This document shows positions 1-16,003 of a stretch of DNA of 64,000 nt, one piece after another. The DNA is from Litomosoides sigmodontis (lineage: Eukaryota > Nematoda > Chromadorea > Rhabditida > Onchocercidae): NCBI GenBank assembly GCA_963070105.1, contig OY718803.1:831501-895500 (forward strand). Reading direction: 5' to 3'. Each line of letters opens with the position of its first letter. The first letter of the stretch is position 1. A model generated the notes under the pieces. It was not told the DNA's origin, ran no database searches, and saw only the letters and a program-made list of their open reading frames with translations. The position numbers were made by a program, and so were the translations under genes.

Positions 1-1109
1 GTTATTATCCAATAAAAGTATTGCTGTAAAATCATACCCAAAATGAAAGCTTCAAATTTTATTTCCACTTAAATGAACGATTTTCCATTCCTTTCATTTT
101 TACAAATTTTCCTTCCCCTCTTCTTTTTTTTCCAACTTTTCTAACAATTTTGTTTACAAAATTAAACAATTCCACTGTCTTTGTTTGTGAAGCATTAGAA
201 ATCAAAAAGTAAGCAATAATAAAATTTCCAAATTTATTTTTGTTTCAAAAATCGAACAAAAAAAAACACATCCACTAGCTTTATTTATTTCAAATACAAT
301 AGCTTTAATTATTTCGAATAAAAAAGCTATTTTTCTTCTTAAAACAAACAACACAACATTCGCTATTGTCACTCTCTTCGCCATTTCCAGAATTGACAGA
401 AAAAAAAGAAAGAGAATGAAATTTTAAAAATTATGCAAAAATTTCACAGTAAAACGAAACATAGAAAGAAATGTATTAGAAAATTTAATTAAGCGATCGT
501 TGCTTTCACTGTAGGTAAAGCATTTAAATAATTGAATTGAAATGAAAATAGAATTGAATTATTGTGATAGTAAGCGCTAAAATGACCAATGCATCGCGCT
601 AGGAATGAGTGAAATGATTGCAACGAAAATTGAATTTGCCTTATTAAAAGATCGGTGAAATCGAACTGGTTAGATCTGTTTGTACGACATAGATTCCGCA
701 GCAAAATAATTAATCAATTACTCAGTTGACTAATTAATTAATAGGATAAGCGCTTCAACGGTTTTTTTCTCTTTTGTTCTTCCGCTTATTCATGTAAATT
801 TTCTTCGCCTTCAACTTTTCCGCACAGAATGCAGGCAGATTGGTGAGAAATTGTAAACAACCATATCTATTGAATTTGATTAAATTTGAAAAAAATTGAA
901 TTATTCGTTTGAAATGAATGGAAATGTTTGTGTAATCGATATTTTTTGGATTTTGAAAAAAATCTCCTTTTCTCTTCTTTTTTTCCAACAAATTATACCT
1001 TTTTTTTTCACAATAACTACATTGAAATGATTACATACTAATGACAATTATACAGTCAATTAACTATGTAATTAATTAATTAACTAATAATAAATTATTT
1101 CTCTTCTAG

Positions 1110-1219
1110 TGTCGTAAACAGTTATCGCGATCAATTTTTTGAGAGGGCAGAGCGGTCAGTTAGTTCACTTCTGATTAATTCTCAACAAGATGGATCTTTC
1201 GTCTTATCGTGCAAGAGAA
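1110..1219 (+). other. Candidate orphan internal exon
   Basis: A 110-nt open segment sits between a strong acceptor (TTTCTCTTCTAG) and a good donor (GTGAGA). In the open phase it encodes a peptide containing RAERSVSSLLIN and then DGSFVLSCKR. This is faintly like the start of an SH2 domain, but too short to assign. Its exit phase matches the open frame that follows the acceptor at about 2370 (TTTTCCACAG), which by chance would happen one time in three. I do not recognise the product, and this could be coincidence in AT-rich DNA. Confidence 0.2.
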
Positions 1220-2117
1220 GTGAGAAATTTGCAAATGAAATTGGAAATGAAATAAATTGAAAGAAAAATGATGCCTCACTTCACTTCACTTCACTTCACT
1301 TCATTTCACTTCACAATCCTTGGCCTATTTTCTTTTTTTGATTTCAATCGAAATACACCACATGCTTCGTAGTAATAGATAGCGTGTGATCGATCAATCG
1401 ATAACAAATTGAACTTCAACAAGGTCAATTTAGGTGAAAGTTTTTTTTCGGAAAAAAGAGAAAAAATTAAGTTTAGAATTGAAAATTTTAAGTAATTCAT
1501 TTCTAAATTAACTTTTTCCCTTGCTGTGTTTTCCGGTCAGAACGTGTTGAATGCAAAAGGTTGAAACTGTAAATAAAGGAAACTAGAGTTGCAATTCGTT
1601 AAATTTAATTAATTTAAATGGACATGGTTGAGTTTTATCTTTTTTTTCGTTGTGCGGGGCAAACAATTAGTGTTGCTACAAATACGTGGAATTGAAATAA
1701 CATTTCAAAAAGATGAAATTTGCAATTATCGATCAGCGTATGATGAGTGACAAAGAGCGGAAATTAATTAATCGAATTAATGAATTGAATTAGAATGCTA
1801 TCAAATTATAGATGTATTCGGGATGAATGATATCGAAAATGTTTTAAAATGAATTGAAATGTGCAAAATTAATCCGTAAATGATCAAACTGACGAAATTA
1901 TTAATGAATTTTCAGAGAAATGTATTAATGAGAGAAAGAGAGAGATGAAAAGGTTTGAATTCAAAAAATTGAATTTATTTTTCAAACTGGTTGGCTGACA
2001 GTTATAAGATTTTATGGGCTCACAAATGTAGTAAACAGTAAATTTTTGTAAAAAAAGAAGCAAAATTTGATGAAGAAAGGAAGTGAGCAATTTCCAACTG
2101 GTAATGATGCTAAAGCT

Positions 2118-2145
<28 letters not shown>
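2118..2145. repeat. (GA)n microsatellite
   Basis: About 14 uninterrupted AG/GA units followed by a G-rich break. Confidence 0.9.
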
Positions 2146-2148
<3 letters not shown>

Positions 2149-2708
2149 AGAGGGATGTGGAGGAAAAAGGAGTGGAAAGAGTAAGAGGTTGGTTGGAGTG
2201 GTGAAATGCAGTAGATGATGATAGGTGGCGGTGTGGTGTGATGTGAGCCAGGAAAGGTAACATAAGTTAAGGTATGATAAGTTAAACGCAATATTGCGTA
2301 AATGAAACTTCTTTTTTTCTTTCCCTTAATGTTTGTGTGTGTGTGTTTTTTGTTTGTTTAACGATGGAAATTTTCCACAGTGTTGCGGTGGCAGTTCGAT
2401 TGCAGCACCGTTGCAGCCACGCATTCCTCGGCGACTCGTTGGAAAACTTTTTGTCGCCTTCTTCCAATTGGAAAACAAAAGAGGAATGAATTAGCGAATG
2501 GGAAATTTTTCATTGTTAAAGCAATAAACATTTGCTGTAAAATATGGTCGCTTATTTTTTCGCATTTTTTTTTTTTTGCTTTTTCCTTGAAAGAATGAGA
2601 GAAAGAGAAAGTGAAAGAGTGAAAGCACTAATTGCATAATTCATCACTCTGAGCAGTAATATTTCATCCTTACATTTTTCTTAGCAAACACTTTTTGATA
2701 TGCAACTC

Positions 2709-3656
<948 letters not shown>

Positions 3657-4545
3657 TTCAATTCTTGCTTGTTAGGCAACACTTCGTCTTTTGTTGTTGT
3701 TAGTTGTTAAACATTATATGTTCGTCATTTATCAATGTTTTTCGAATTATTAAAAGCGGTAAAAAAAAAGGGGAAAAGAAAGATTTAGTGAAAAGTTGCG
3801 TTTTTGCTAAAAACATATCGAATTTTTTGAAATTTCTTATCCAATAAATGTCGATGCATAATTTGTGCTTGAAATAGTTCAACATTAATTCGAAGCCTAA
3901 AGCGAAACAAAAGGATAATGTGATATTTTATAATTTTGTGTGTTTTACTATTGCATTGCATTTGAATACCGTTTACTTGCAATGTTCATTGGCAAATAAT
4001 TTTCCGCACAATTTCGTTGCTCTCATAGGCTTAATGAGCGCTAGCTTAATGAGAACTAATTATTGTAATAACAATAATTAGTGCAATAATAGTTTGGCCA
4101 ATTTCATTTCAATTATTTTGCTAGGAATGATGAAATCGCTTCGAGAATTAATGAACTCCCGAACTTCTCTCAAACATTACCGAGTGAGAAAGATGCAAAT
4201 TTCATGCCTAACAAAAAATTGCATTTCAATTTTCTGGTGCAACAAGCGATGAGAAACGCTTCCGCTTGCTACTGCTACTCCTCTTCCTCACCATTTTTTT
4301 TCCCTTGCAGAAGTGAGTAAATAATAGCAAGGTGCAAAACAAGATTTTTGAAATTGAAAGAAAAGAAAAAAAATTTGTGGGAGAGAGATAAGTTAGGTGG
4401 AAGAGGAAGGATATGATCAAATGTATTTGCCCTTAGGGTGGATTAAATCATTAAGCAGTTATTCTGATGCACTAAATACATCTAAAAAGCATTTCTGCCT
4501 ATTTTCGGAATGAATGAATTTGTTGTAATAAATAACCTCATAGGT

Positions 4546-4575
4546 TTCTCTCTCTCTCTCTCTCTCGCTCTCTCT
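4546..4575. repeat. (CT)n microsatellite
   Basis: Imperfect CT tract with one CG and one GT break. Confidence 0.85.
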
Positions 4576-5340
4576 GTCCCTTTCATTTTTTTTTTCTTCT
4601 AAAATAAGTTCTAAATTGCCGCAAGGTCATTTCTTTGCCCGGTTGGTTATTCTGATTGATTGTAATGATGAGAAGGTTGACACAAAACATCGTGTGAGAT
4701 AAACTGTTAGAAAAAAAATTTTCCTCTTTTCTTTCCTTCTCTCACTCTCTCTTCCTACCTCTCTTCTTAATTAATTTTCTGTTGTGAAATCGCTGATTGC
4801 TTAGATCTCTTGCAACTCTCGAGTGAAACTGCATTGGTCTCATTTGTAATTTCAAATTATGAAAAAACCAAAAGAACAAGATTGAAACTTTTATTGTAAA
4901 AGATAATTCATTAATTAAATTTATTAGTAACATGAGTATTTAAGTAAAAGAAAAGATTGAAATGCATGCCGTATCATTAATTGCATTTTCAAGGCCTATC
5001 ACTTTTAAAAGATCTACCGATAGGAAGGGAATTTTGGAAGATATTTCTTCAAAACAATAAAAGCCTTTTATCCTCCGCAGCTAGATAACACAAAATGATA
5101 AAGAAAACATTAATTATATTTACAAACTAATTAGATCGAGCATAATTGAATTAATTACCGTCAAATTATTAATTGAACGAATAAAACACTAAACAATAAT
5201 TATTATTACGAGAAATGAATGATGAGTTCAATGATAAATTCGTACAATAAAATACAATTTTATCCATTCCGCAATTATTTTAGCATTCATTGCTTAATTA
5301 ACGCTCTTGCACTTCTCGCTCATTCAAATAATCACTCTCA

Positions 5341-8300
5341 TTAATTATGGTAATTTAATGAAGGAAGAAAAAAAAGCAGTAATAAATAGACCGCTTTTCT
5401 TTCGTCCTCTCTTTCACTTCCATTTTGAACGTGAAAATTAGCTTTAATAATATGAATGTTATTTTTATCATCAAAAGCACCATCAGACATCGTTGTGTTT
5501 CGTCGTTGTCGTCGCTGTTCACTGCACGTTACGTGACGACATGCGATACGACAGGTATGCAAATTACAAAATATATTCACATCATTGCTGCAAACAATTC
5601 ATGCAATTTTATTGAGAAATAAACGATGCTATTAATTTCATTCATTTTACGGCGTCGACAAAAATCCTTGAAAGCAAACTTCACATTCTCTTTTCCTTCA
5701 TAAAATTTGGCAAATCTCTCCTTACTTTGATAGTATCTTTTTAAAATTTTTCAATGACTTTTTTTTTTTGTTCAAATCTTCCAACATTCATTCATTCAGC
5801 AATGGCACACTTCACTTTGAAATTATTTTGTAATATTTCCCCCAAAAAAAAAATTAATTGTTGGATGAAATTTGCAACATCTCCGACAAACCTGGTTGGA
5901 AATGCCCATGCCTTAATTTGATTACGGAAAATGATGTTATTGTCGTGTCGTTGACGTTGAAAGTGATTCCAAACGTCACCGACAAGTTGCATGCTGCAAC
6001 CGTCATCATCCGACAGTTGCAGCGTCGATTGCGCATCACGTGCCCAGCAATGTCCAATCCGCGCATCTGTCGCTAGTGAATTAACTTGAATGATGTAAGC
6101 CTAAAATTAACATCACCCATTGGAAAATTCAAGAAGCCGGCAAATTTTCAAACACTACAGCATGTCTTTCCTTTTGAACTAAATAATTTGATAATTTGAA
6201 TGATTTGATTAAAAAAAAAGATTACGAAAACCGTATCCTTCTCGTTTTATCTCATTTTTACTTGGTTTAATTTGAAATTAATAAAATTCGATTTTTTTCA
6301 TTTATCTGACTGAATTGATAACTCCGATGGAAGAGAATTATGCACAAATCACTTTCACACGAAATGCAAACGGATACGGAAAAAGAAAACACAATGCAAA
6401 CGAAAACGGAAAAAAGAAACACATATGTGTTGATGTGTTCGGTTCATGTCCAGTCTGTAGTTATCACCTCAGCACTGATAAGTTTTGAAATAAATTATTG
6501 AAAGTAAAATTGGTGGATGAAATTGAAATTAATTTTCTAATTAATCATAATTTGAAATTTTATTAACGTAAATGCCTGAAATAACTAGTCATATGATTCA
6601 ATCGCTAGCGATAGCTTCTTCTTAAAAGTAAATTTTTCACATTTTATTTTTTTTTAATACTACCAATGTATTTTATATTTTATAAATTACATAGTAAGGA
6701 AAAAGTCCTCTTTTCATAAAGTGTTAAATAAAGGAGTGGACTGAAAATAGAACCTGAAATGCCCAATCTAATAAATGCGTTGCTCATTGTTTTAATGGAT
6801 GATGAAATCTTAAAGTTATTGAGAGTGAAAATGAGTGAAGGCGAGAATCGAAATTATTTTTTACCGCTTTTTTTTTCTTAATGACCCTAAAACGTGTTTT
6901 ATTTTTCCAGTATAACGCTTGAAAACACGTACGAATTTACTTACAATATCATCGCCAACAAAAATTGAACCATTAATTGGTTGTAGAGTACCATTGAAAT
7001 CGACTCTGTGAAGTTCAACTTTATATTGCACATGTTGATGATCAGCAATACCTGTCGCACTAATTACTGTCGTCTCGGTATTTGCCAGGCTGTCCACTGT
7101 GATACCACCAAAATTAACAGTTCCTGATAAGGAACTGAAAATATTATCAGTTCACCCACTTGCTATCACATATCAGTATGAATAATTGCTATGACATTAT
7201 TATAAGTAAATGAAACTTCGACAAATATTTGACTACTTATTAGGCAACTAATCAGCACCGGCAGTCTAAAAATTTAATAATGCATAAATTTAAATGTAAT
7301 GTATGGAAATCTTTGATTATTCATCGCCACTAATTTAGTATTACTTATTTTCAACCACTTAATCTGGTACACATAGTGCTATGAGTAAATGTCTTTTTCC
7401 GTATTCTTAGTGGAACATAATTTACGTAAATGCTTGATAGCTCATTATAGCTAATTAGCATTACCAGTAATTAAACAGTTGTTTAGAAAGCATTTAATTG
7501 CAATTAGAAATTGTCCTTTAATTATTGCTAAAAACAAATACACTCGTTGTTTCCTTCTTCTTTCACCTAACGAACATTTTCTTTCCTTTCAAATTCAAAA
7601 TGAAAATAAAAAAGAAAGGAAAAAATGCTTAATAACTTGTTTTCCTTGTCTGCTTTTTTCTGACTCCATCACAAAAACAATAAAATTCGTATTTTTAATT
7701 AGCAATTTAACTTCATTTATTCACATTTTTCCATTTATTTACATTTTCACCTTTTTACATTTGTCAATTCATCTTAAAAATTAAAAAACCGGTTGCTAAT
7801 TTTTTCCCTACCAAAAGTAAGTTTTATTTTATGTGAAAAAGAAGTGGAACTAGTACGATTTGCATTAAAAAGAAATTCCTTCTTTTTTTTTGAATTTTAT
7901 GCCAAAAATTTCATCTAATAGCTCACATTAGTGTTTAAAAATTACTGGGAAATTCTTCCTTTAAGAAATAAATTCTCATAGTTCTTCATTTTCTTCAAAA
8001 ATTTTAGCAATAAAGAAACGAAAATAATTTTCAATATGTTTTAACTAGTTAAATAAATAATTTTGTAAAATTCGATGACAAAACATTGATGACTAATGGC
8101 ATTAACAAGAACAGCAATAGAAAGAAAGTATTATTAATATTAAAGCATGAAATTTAAAGAAAGCATTTTTCATCGTTCCAGTTTATCGTAATTATTTCAA
8201 TTGAAAATGGTAATGAAATGCAAATTTAATTGTTGAATATTTATCATACATTATCATTGGGTGATTATCTCATCACTGATTATTTAATTACTATTAATTG

Positions 8301-9661
8301 TCACTTATTTCAATCACTTTTTTCAACGTTCATTATTTTTTCATTCTCGTGTTACTGCTGTGAATTTTTTTTTGCGAAAAAAAGAAATGTTTCGATTGCG
8401 TTTTTTTTTTTCGTTTTCTCTTCGAATTGCTAAGATATTAACTGAGATCATTTAATATTTCATTGCGCATCAAACACCACTTTAATGTTAATAATTGAAA
8501 TTCACCTAAATTTCAAAGGAAAAAAAAACCAAAAAAATTGTAAGTGAAAAAGCAGATCACCGAAGTGTTGTTGTTGTTGGAAATACCGGAATGCATGTTA
8601 ACAAGTATTTCTTATCAGTTTCGTCTACAAATAACGGATTTTCCTGAATGATAATTGCATTTTCTAAGTTGCCATCTGAATTATAGGTTGTTTCACATCC
8701 ATCCAGTGGTACCTACGAGAAAATTACAGGTTGAAAAATCAGGAAATGCAAATGTCCAAGGTAAGAAAGAAATTAAAACGAAAAAAAACCCATGCAAAGG
8801 GAACTGCTAAGTATATATTAGGCTTAATTATTTATTCATGCAAGTTACACAGCTAAAACATTGCTAAACAATTCAAAAATTTATAAAAATTTTGAAATCG
8901 AGTTTTTTAAGACAAAAAAAAATTGCATAAATTATAAGAATCAACGAGAGGAACTGCAAAATTATCAATATAAATTTGCAATTTAATTGCGAATATTGTA
9001 CGCTTTGATCAAATTAAACAATTAGCTCTTTCACGTTTAATTTTGAGAAAACTTTTGCAAAAAGTTTTTTGCGCAATTAAAAAATGATGAAGTGAAGGAT
9101 GAAGCATAGCATCATCGATTTTTGTAAAGGAAAGCCTCTGAGAAGGCATTTCTTTGATTAATGTAATTAACACTTAATTAACATTTTTCCTTTAGAAAAA
9201 CAAAGTATAAGGAAAGAGCTTAAGAAATTTCAACGAAATTGTGAATAATATCATAACTTTTGCAATGGCAAGAAGAAAGCGAAATGCCTGTGACTATTAA
9301 GGCATCAAATTTCAATGTTCATAGTAGCAATGAAAGCAAGCTAATTATTTTCCAAATTGTAAACAAAACTAAGGCATAAATGGATGATGAATTTTGGAGA
9401 AATTTATTCATCAAAGAAAATTTCACAAATTAACAATTTTTTTTTATTATTCAAATATTTGAGTGATAGCAATAATCATCGTCCATTTCACATTGAAATG
9501 GCAAATAATAGAAATGTTGAAATGGATGAAAATACCTTAATGGTGTAGGATAATTTGGTCAGAATTGATGCATTCACATAGATGCAATTAGGGAAACCTT
9601 TCTCACTGTATATTATGCCATGAAATGGTTCTTCGAATTCAACTCGAAGCACAAAATTGTT
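5341..9661 (-). CDS. Cuticlin-like ZP-domain protein (5' end not found)
   Basis: Five - strand exons join in phase: 9536-9661, 8561-8712, 6945-7134, 5892-6100 and 5341-5587. The product is a zona pellucida domain, the polymerisation module of nematode cuticlins and apical matrix proteins. ZP-N reads FVLRVEFEEPFHG, then FPNC and VPLDGCET, with paired cysteines. ZP-C includes RIGHCWARD, DDDGCSM, IKAWAFPTS and IFCNLHTCRIACRHVTC. Right after the last cysteines comes RRQRR, a furin-type cleavage site expected at the end of a secreted or shed ZP protein. The last exon reads on to a TAA after a weakly hydrophobic tail (YLLLLFF). No convincing transmembrane helix is visible, so a further 3' exon is possible: a donor-like GTGAAAG lies in the exon. 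The 9661 acceptor (TTTCAG) requires an upstream exon. The giant (AAT)n tract therefore probably lies in an intron of this gene, and the signal-peptide exon was not identified. Confidence 0.85.
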
Positions 9662-9796
9662 CTGAAATTCATTTTTTAATTATTTTATATTATTATTAGC
9701 TAAAGACTAACAATAATAATAATATAATTAATAATAATAATTAATAGTAATAATAATACTAAATAATAATAATAAATAATAAATATAATAATAATA
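9662..9796. other. AT-rich lead-in to the AAT tract
   Basis: Imperfect AAT/AAC/TAG triplets that grade into the pure repeat. It probably lies in the intron upstream of the first visible ZP exon. Confidence 0.6.
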
Positions 9797-11730
<1,934 letters not shown>

Positions 11731-13187
11731 GTAATAAATAATAGTAATGGTAGTAGTAACAGTAATAGCAATTCCGTAACTGTTTGCCATAAAACAATAA
11801 TTGGAACTGTTAGTTGGAGAGAGATAAATATCAGGAGAATTGCAAAAAGTGAGTTTTCAAAGAGGTGAAAGAAGGAGGATATTAAAAGTAGAAATCGAAT
11901 TTCAAAGTTAGACCAGAGAGATCATTTCATATTTAATGAAATGTCATTAATATAGTATTGCTACACCCAGTTGCTACTTTCTTTACAACTAAATTACACT
12001 CATTATTTTTTTAAATCAATTACTTTACAACTATGTCTTATTAAATTAACAAATCAAAAAACTTCGTAATCTCTTCGTCTTTCAGAGCAAACATACGTGA
12101 TGCTAACAACAAGCACAGAGCTAATAGGAACTGTTGAAATTTGTGCAGATCATTTCAGCTTCCACCAAGTTACGCAACAACAGTGATTCGATAGGGCACA
12201 AAAGTTTTTTTTTTTTACATCAAAACTGGTACTTGGCTTCGTTCACAGCTAATACTTAGGATTGGGAGGTGTACGACTTCAACAGATATCTATTGCAGCA
12301 GTTAATTTGCGCCGACCGAATGCTCTAGTTGGATTTCGTATTATTTGTCGCGTAGTACAGTAACAATGAGGATAGTTTATTTCTATCAAAAAAAAAAATT
12401 GCGTAAGGAGGATGAAGAAATAAAATTAACCACTAATAGCAATACATAGAAGCTAACACAACAAACACTCTATGAATGTTTTAAGCAAAATAAAAGAACA
12501 AAACACTGTAAATTTAAATCACTTTGATATACCAATCAAAAAATATTCTCGTGCCCCCTTAAAACACTATTTGGTGTTATATGGACATGTTTTAAGAAAA
12601 TTCGACCTCAAGTTCTGTTCTAGATTGATTCTTCAGAAACACAAATCCTTAAGTTTAGTCCAAAAACACTCGTTTAATTCGGGATATTATTGTTCAAATT
12701 TCTTCACCAACCACTTAGAATTTTAATTACATTCAAAATATTTATCGAAATGACTTTCAGAATGTAAACCTTTCAAAAAATTCTATCTATATCAAGACAC
12801 ATTAGAAAATCTCATCAAATTTTTACCTGATCACATGATACAACAGTATGATGAACACGTAATGAATACACAAAATTCGGGACCAGTAAGGACGGAAGCA
12901 GTACTGAAATTAGACGACCATCCGACATCACTAGCTGATATCGATCACAATTATTTAAATGATGTTGCAGCAGTCATAACAAGGCAGGACAAAAGTAATG
13001 CCATCCGGTGGAAAAGAACCTCTCTCTTTCAACTGATGTCGTACGATCATTACAGCTCTTCTTGCCCTCCTCCTCCCTTTTCTTTTCAAAATTTATAGAG
13101 GACACCACAAATTGTCGCCATTAATATTTCGATAGGCACACACATAAGCTCATGCAGTCATATTTCTTGTTGCCCTGTCGGCATTAT
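11731..13187. other. Segment between AAT tract and shc-1 with unassigned + strand open segments
   Basis: No recognised gene. Two + strand pieces look exon-like: 12086-12168 (acceptor CTTTCAG; encodes LTTSTELIGTVEICADHF), joinable in phase to 12260-12328. A longer open segment at 12762-13098 follows a CTTTCAG acceptor (encodes LYQDTLENLIKFLPDHM and TSLADIDHNYLNDVAAV). They may be a small gene, a transposon relic or chance. The missing 5' exons of the ZP gene should also be in or beyond this stretch, but I could not find one that fits in phase. Confidence 0.4.
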
Positions 13188-16003
13188 CTATCGGCGCGGT
13201 AGTGATGCCGCAAATCTTGCAACAGGATGGATCAAGTGCAGTTCACTGCCTTCCGAGATAATTGGCACATTCTCTCCTCGATGGTACTCAATCAGTTCAA
13301 CAATTGTTTCGAATACTTGTTGTTGCTTGCGAACCTATATGATAACTTCACTCCCTGATAACTTCAAAATACTACACAGCAAAATAAGATGTTTAGAAAT
13401 ACTGCATAAAACAAATCCCCCGTAAAAAATCTTTGGAGTAGCAATATTGTGAAGAATGTTAAAACTCATTCCATGCTTACTGCACATTTAAAAGAAATTA
13501 CCTTTCGATCGTTTTCATCCAATAACAAGAAATGTCTTGGCACTGAGCTGGCAATTCCAGACAACACAAAATTATTGGCAGTGTTCGGACTAATACGAAC
13601 TAAGAAATCACCTTCGTGTTGCAGCATAGATTCAGCAGTAGCTCGTTCCATTTCACCGTGATACCAAGGTTGCCTGTCAAGGCCTAGAGCAGCTGGCAAA
13701 TTGCATATGTTAACATAAATCTGATGATCTGAAAAACAACACACATCACAAGTCGAGCATGACAAAAATTTGTCAGAACACATATGAATACATGTAATCG
13801 GTAACGAGCATATTTGATTTTTCAGTAGCCGTAGTTTTACTATTCCAATTATCAGGCAGAAAACCACCAAATTTTTGCGGCACTTTTAAATTTTTATGCA
13901 AAATTTTCTCTCAAAGTACAATTGGATCTATTAAACCAGTAAATTATATTCCGTATACTAACGTGTCTCTATTCCATGTCCCACTCGTAAACATAAGCAC
14001 AAAAACTTCCTGGAAATCGAATCGTTAAAAAAGTTCCTCAAAACTTAAGCGATTTTTAGGAAATGAAGACCTTCCATTGCTCATCATATCACAAAAAAAT
14101 CAAATTTCAAATTCAAATTATTCAATTAACACCAACAAATCAGGTATGGAAAAAATAATTTATTGCAAACACAGAAGTATTACCGTAAATTGGACTCAAC
14201 TCCGGCGATTTCGATATTGTTGTGTTTAACTTATTGTCATGTCCTAAAAAGACAATAGGCTGGGAAAAAACGCCATAAAAACAAATTAATAGAGTAAAAA
14301 GAGGTCTTGAGAAATTAGCATTTTCATACGATTGAATCAAATAGGGTGAAAACTTGCTATTCGAAAAAGAAATCATATAAATTATCCGTATTGCTCGCCT
14401 ACATGACCCCATAACCGGTATTTCGCCTTAAGCAATATAGCTTTTATACAGCCTTTACATTAAATTTCAGAAAAAAAGGGAGTAAAAGAAATCAAACAGA
14501 ATCCATTTTCAACCTTTATTGTTTAATCGAAATATCTGAAGAATTGTCTCCATAATAAAATCGACATTCTTATCAGGTTCTCTAAAAACTAAACATCGCC
14601 TTCCACGTTCTGGAACATGCGACACAAAACAAAACACTCCTTTCGTACATTCCTGCAAGTATAGAGAAAGGTAAAAAAAAAAGTAGTATACAGCAGAAAT
14701 AAAATATTCTTAAATGAAAAATGTTCAAACTTTTATACATTTATACTTCATTTTAAAAAGAATTTCTCGACTTCCTAACACAGATTATTGTTGGAATAAA
14801 CTAACACAGTACATTATATACCTTGCGAAATGCAATTGTTTTATCAAATACGATGACGCATTTAAACTAACAACTGGCAATGAAGCGAAGAAAGAATTTT
14901 TTATTATTTCACAGAGTTTATCAAAATAAAAATAAATTATGGTGATTCTCGATGTCCCAGTCAAATCAGTTTAAAATCAAGTACGGCAAACCTCCGTTCC
15001 GGATGAAGCATATGAAATAACATGGATGGGATGTCGTTCCAAAATACGTATACCGTCCTTACCCAGAATTATAAAAGCATGCAGTGCTATATTTAGCTCA
15101 ACATCTTTATTTTCAATTTGCACTTTGCCCAGCTTCTGAAACTGATTTATTGACTTTTTGTTTGTAATTTCATATGAATTTTTCTTCAAAAATTGCAATC
15201 GTTAACATTTAACTAATCCACCCCTTCAGCTCTTTAATTACACATTCTTAAAAATTTTTCGGTTTTCGCACTGTATAATCTGACGAATTCAACAAAAACA
15301 AAAGCAGAATAATTATTTAATTCAAATTTATGACTCTGATACAGCAAACCACCCAGGAAAAAACAGATATAGTAGTGTGCACTATCAAATCCCGAATAAC
15401 AGTATTTTCCAGTAATCTGCATTTGTATTTCTTTTAATGCTATAACTTACATCGAGCAGCCGTTCATCGGACCTCGAATCTTCCTCGCATATACCTAACT
15501 GATGACAAATACGATACATGCAGTGTCTGAAAGATATTCACATATTAAACATAGTGGCATTAATTTTTGCATGAAATCGTTTTTAAAAATAAGATCAGCG
15601 ATGCAACTTGAAAAAGATTGGAAAGCATTTCGGGGATCCACTCTTTGCTAACAATGAACACTACCTTGTCCAGTTATCCCTTTCTTCAGGCTTTTTCTTC
15701 GTTAACGATTCAAAAACTTGCACCGATCCAAGGTACTGAAATTACATCTCTCATTAACAACTACTGCAAAAAAAGCACAATAAAAATTATAAATAAAAAA
15801 ATATATAAATAAAAAAATAAGTAATAATGGGTATTTTTGAACCACAAAAAGCTCTTTTCCACCATTTGTGAATTTGGAAACGAATAAGTGCTGGGATACA
15901 CGAAAAAATTTCCGATAAATACCTTTAAGTAAAAAGTTTGCCCCGTCTTCAGCTCTTTCAACAGTTCTTCATCACTTTGAGATATTACATCTCCCTCTGG
16001 CAT
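13188..16003 (-). CDS. shc-1: SHC-type PTB-SH2 adaptor protein
   Basis: Eight exons join in phase: 15923-16003, 15665-15735, 15451-15526, 14992-15135, 14514-14652, 14184-14243, 13502-13728 and 13188-13334. They give 314 residues. Shc adaptors bind phosphotyrosine receptors and relay to Ras and other pathways in the cytosol. The PTB domain covers about residues 22-170 (GQTFYLKYLGSVQVFE, then HPIHVISYASSGTE and GVFCFVSHVPERG). The SH2 domain runs from W212 (PWYHGEMERATAE) with FLVR arginine R235, ending LIHPVARFAASLPRR. Between them the collagen-homology linker is only about 40 residues and carries Y195-V-N, the Grb2-binding type of motif. The start ATG follows a TTTTAAG acceptor-like site, which may be a trans-splice site. 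The gene is divergent from stl-1. The SH2 matches Shc far better than Src, Crk or Grb2 families. Confidence 0.95.

Noticed and set aside
12960..13030. - strand peptide resembling a signal peptide (MALLLSCLVMTAATSF) as the ZP first exon
   Set aside because: A stop follows directly with no GT donor before it, so it cannot splice to the ZP exon at 9661.
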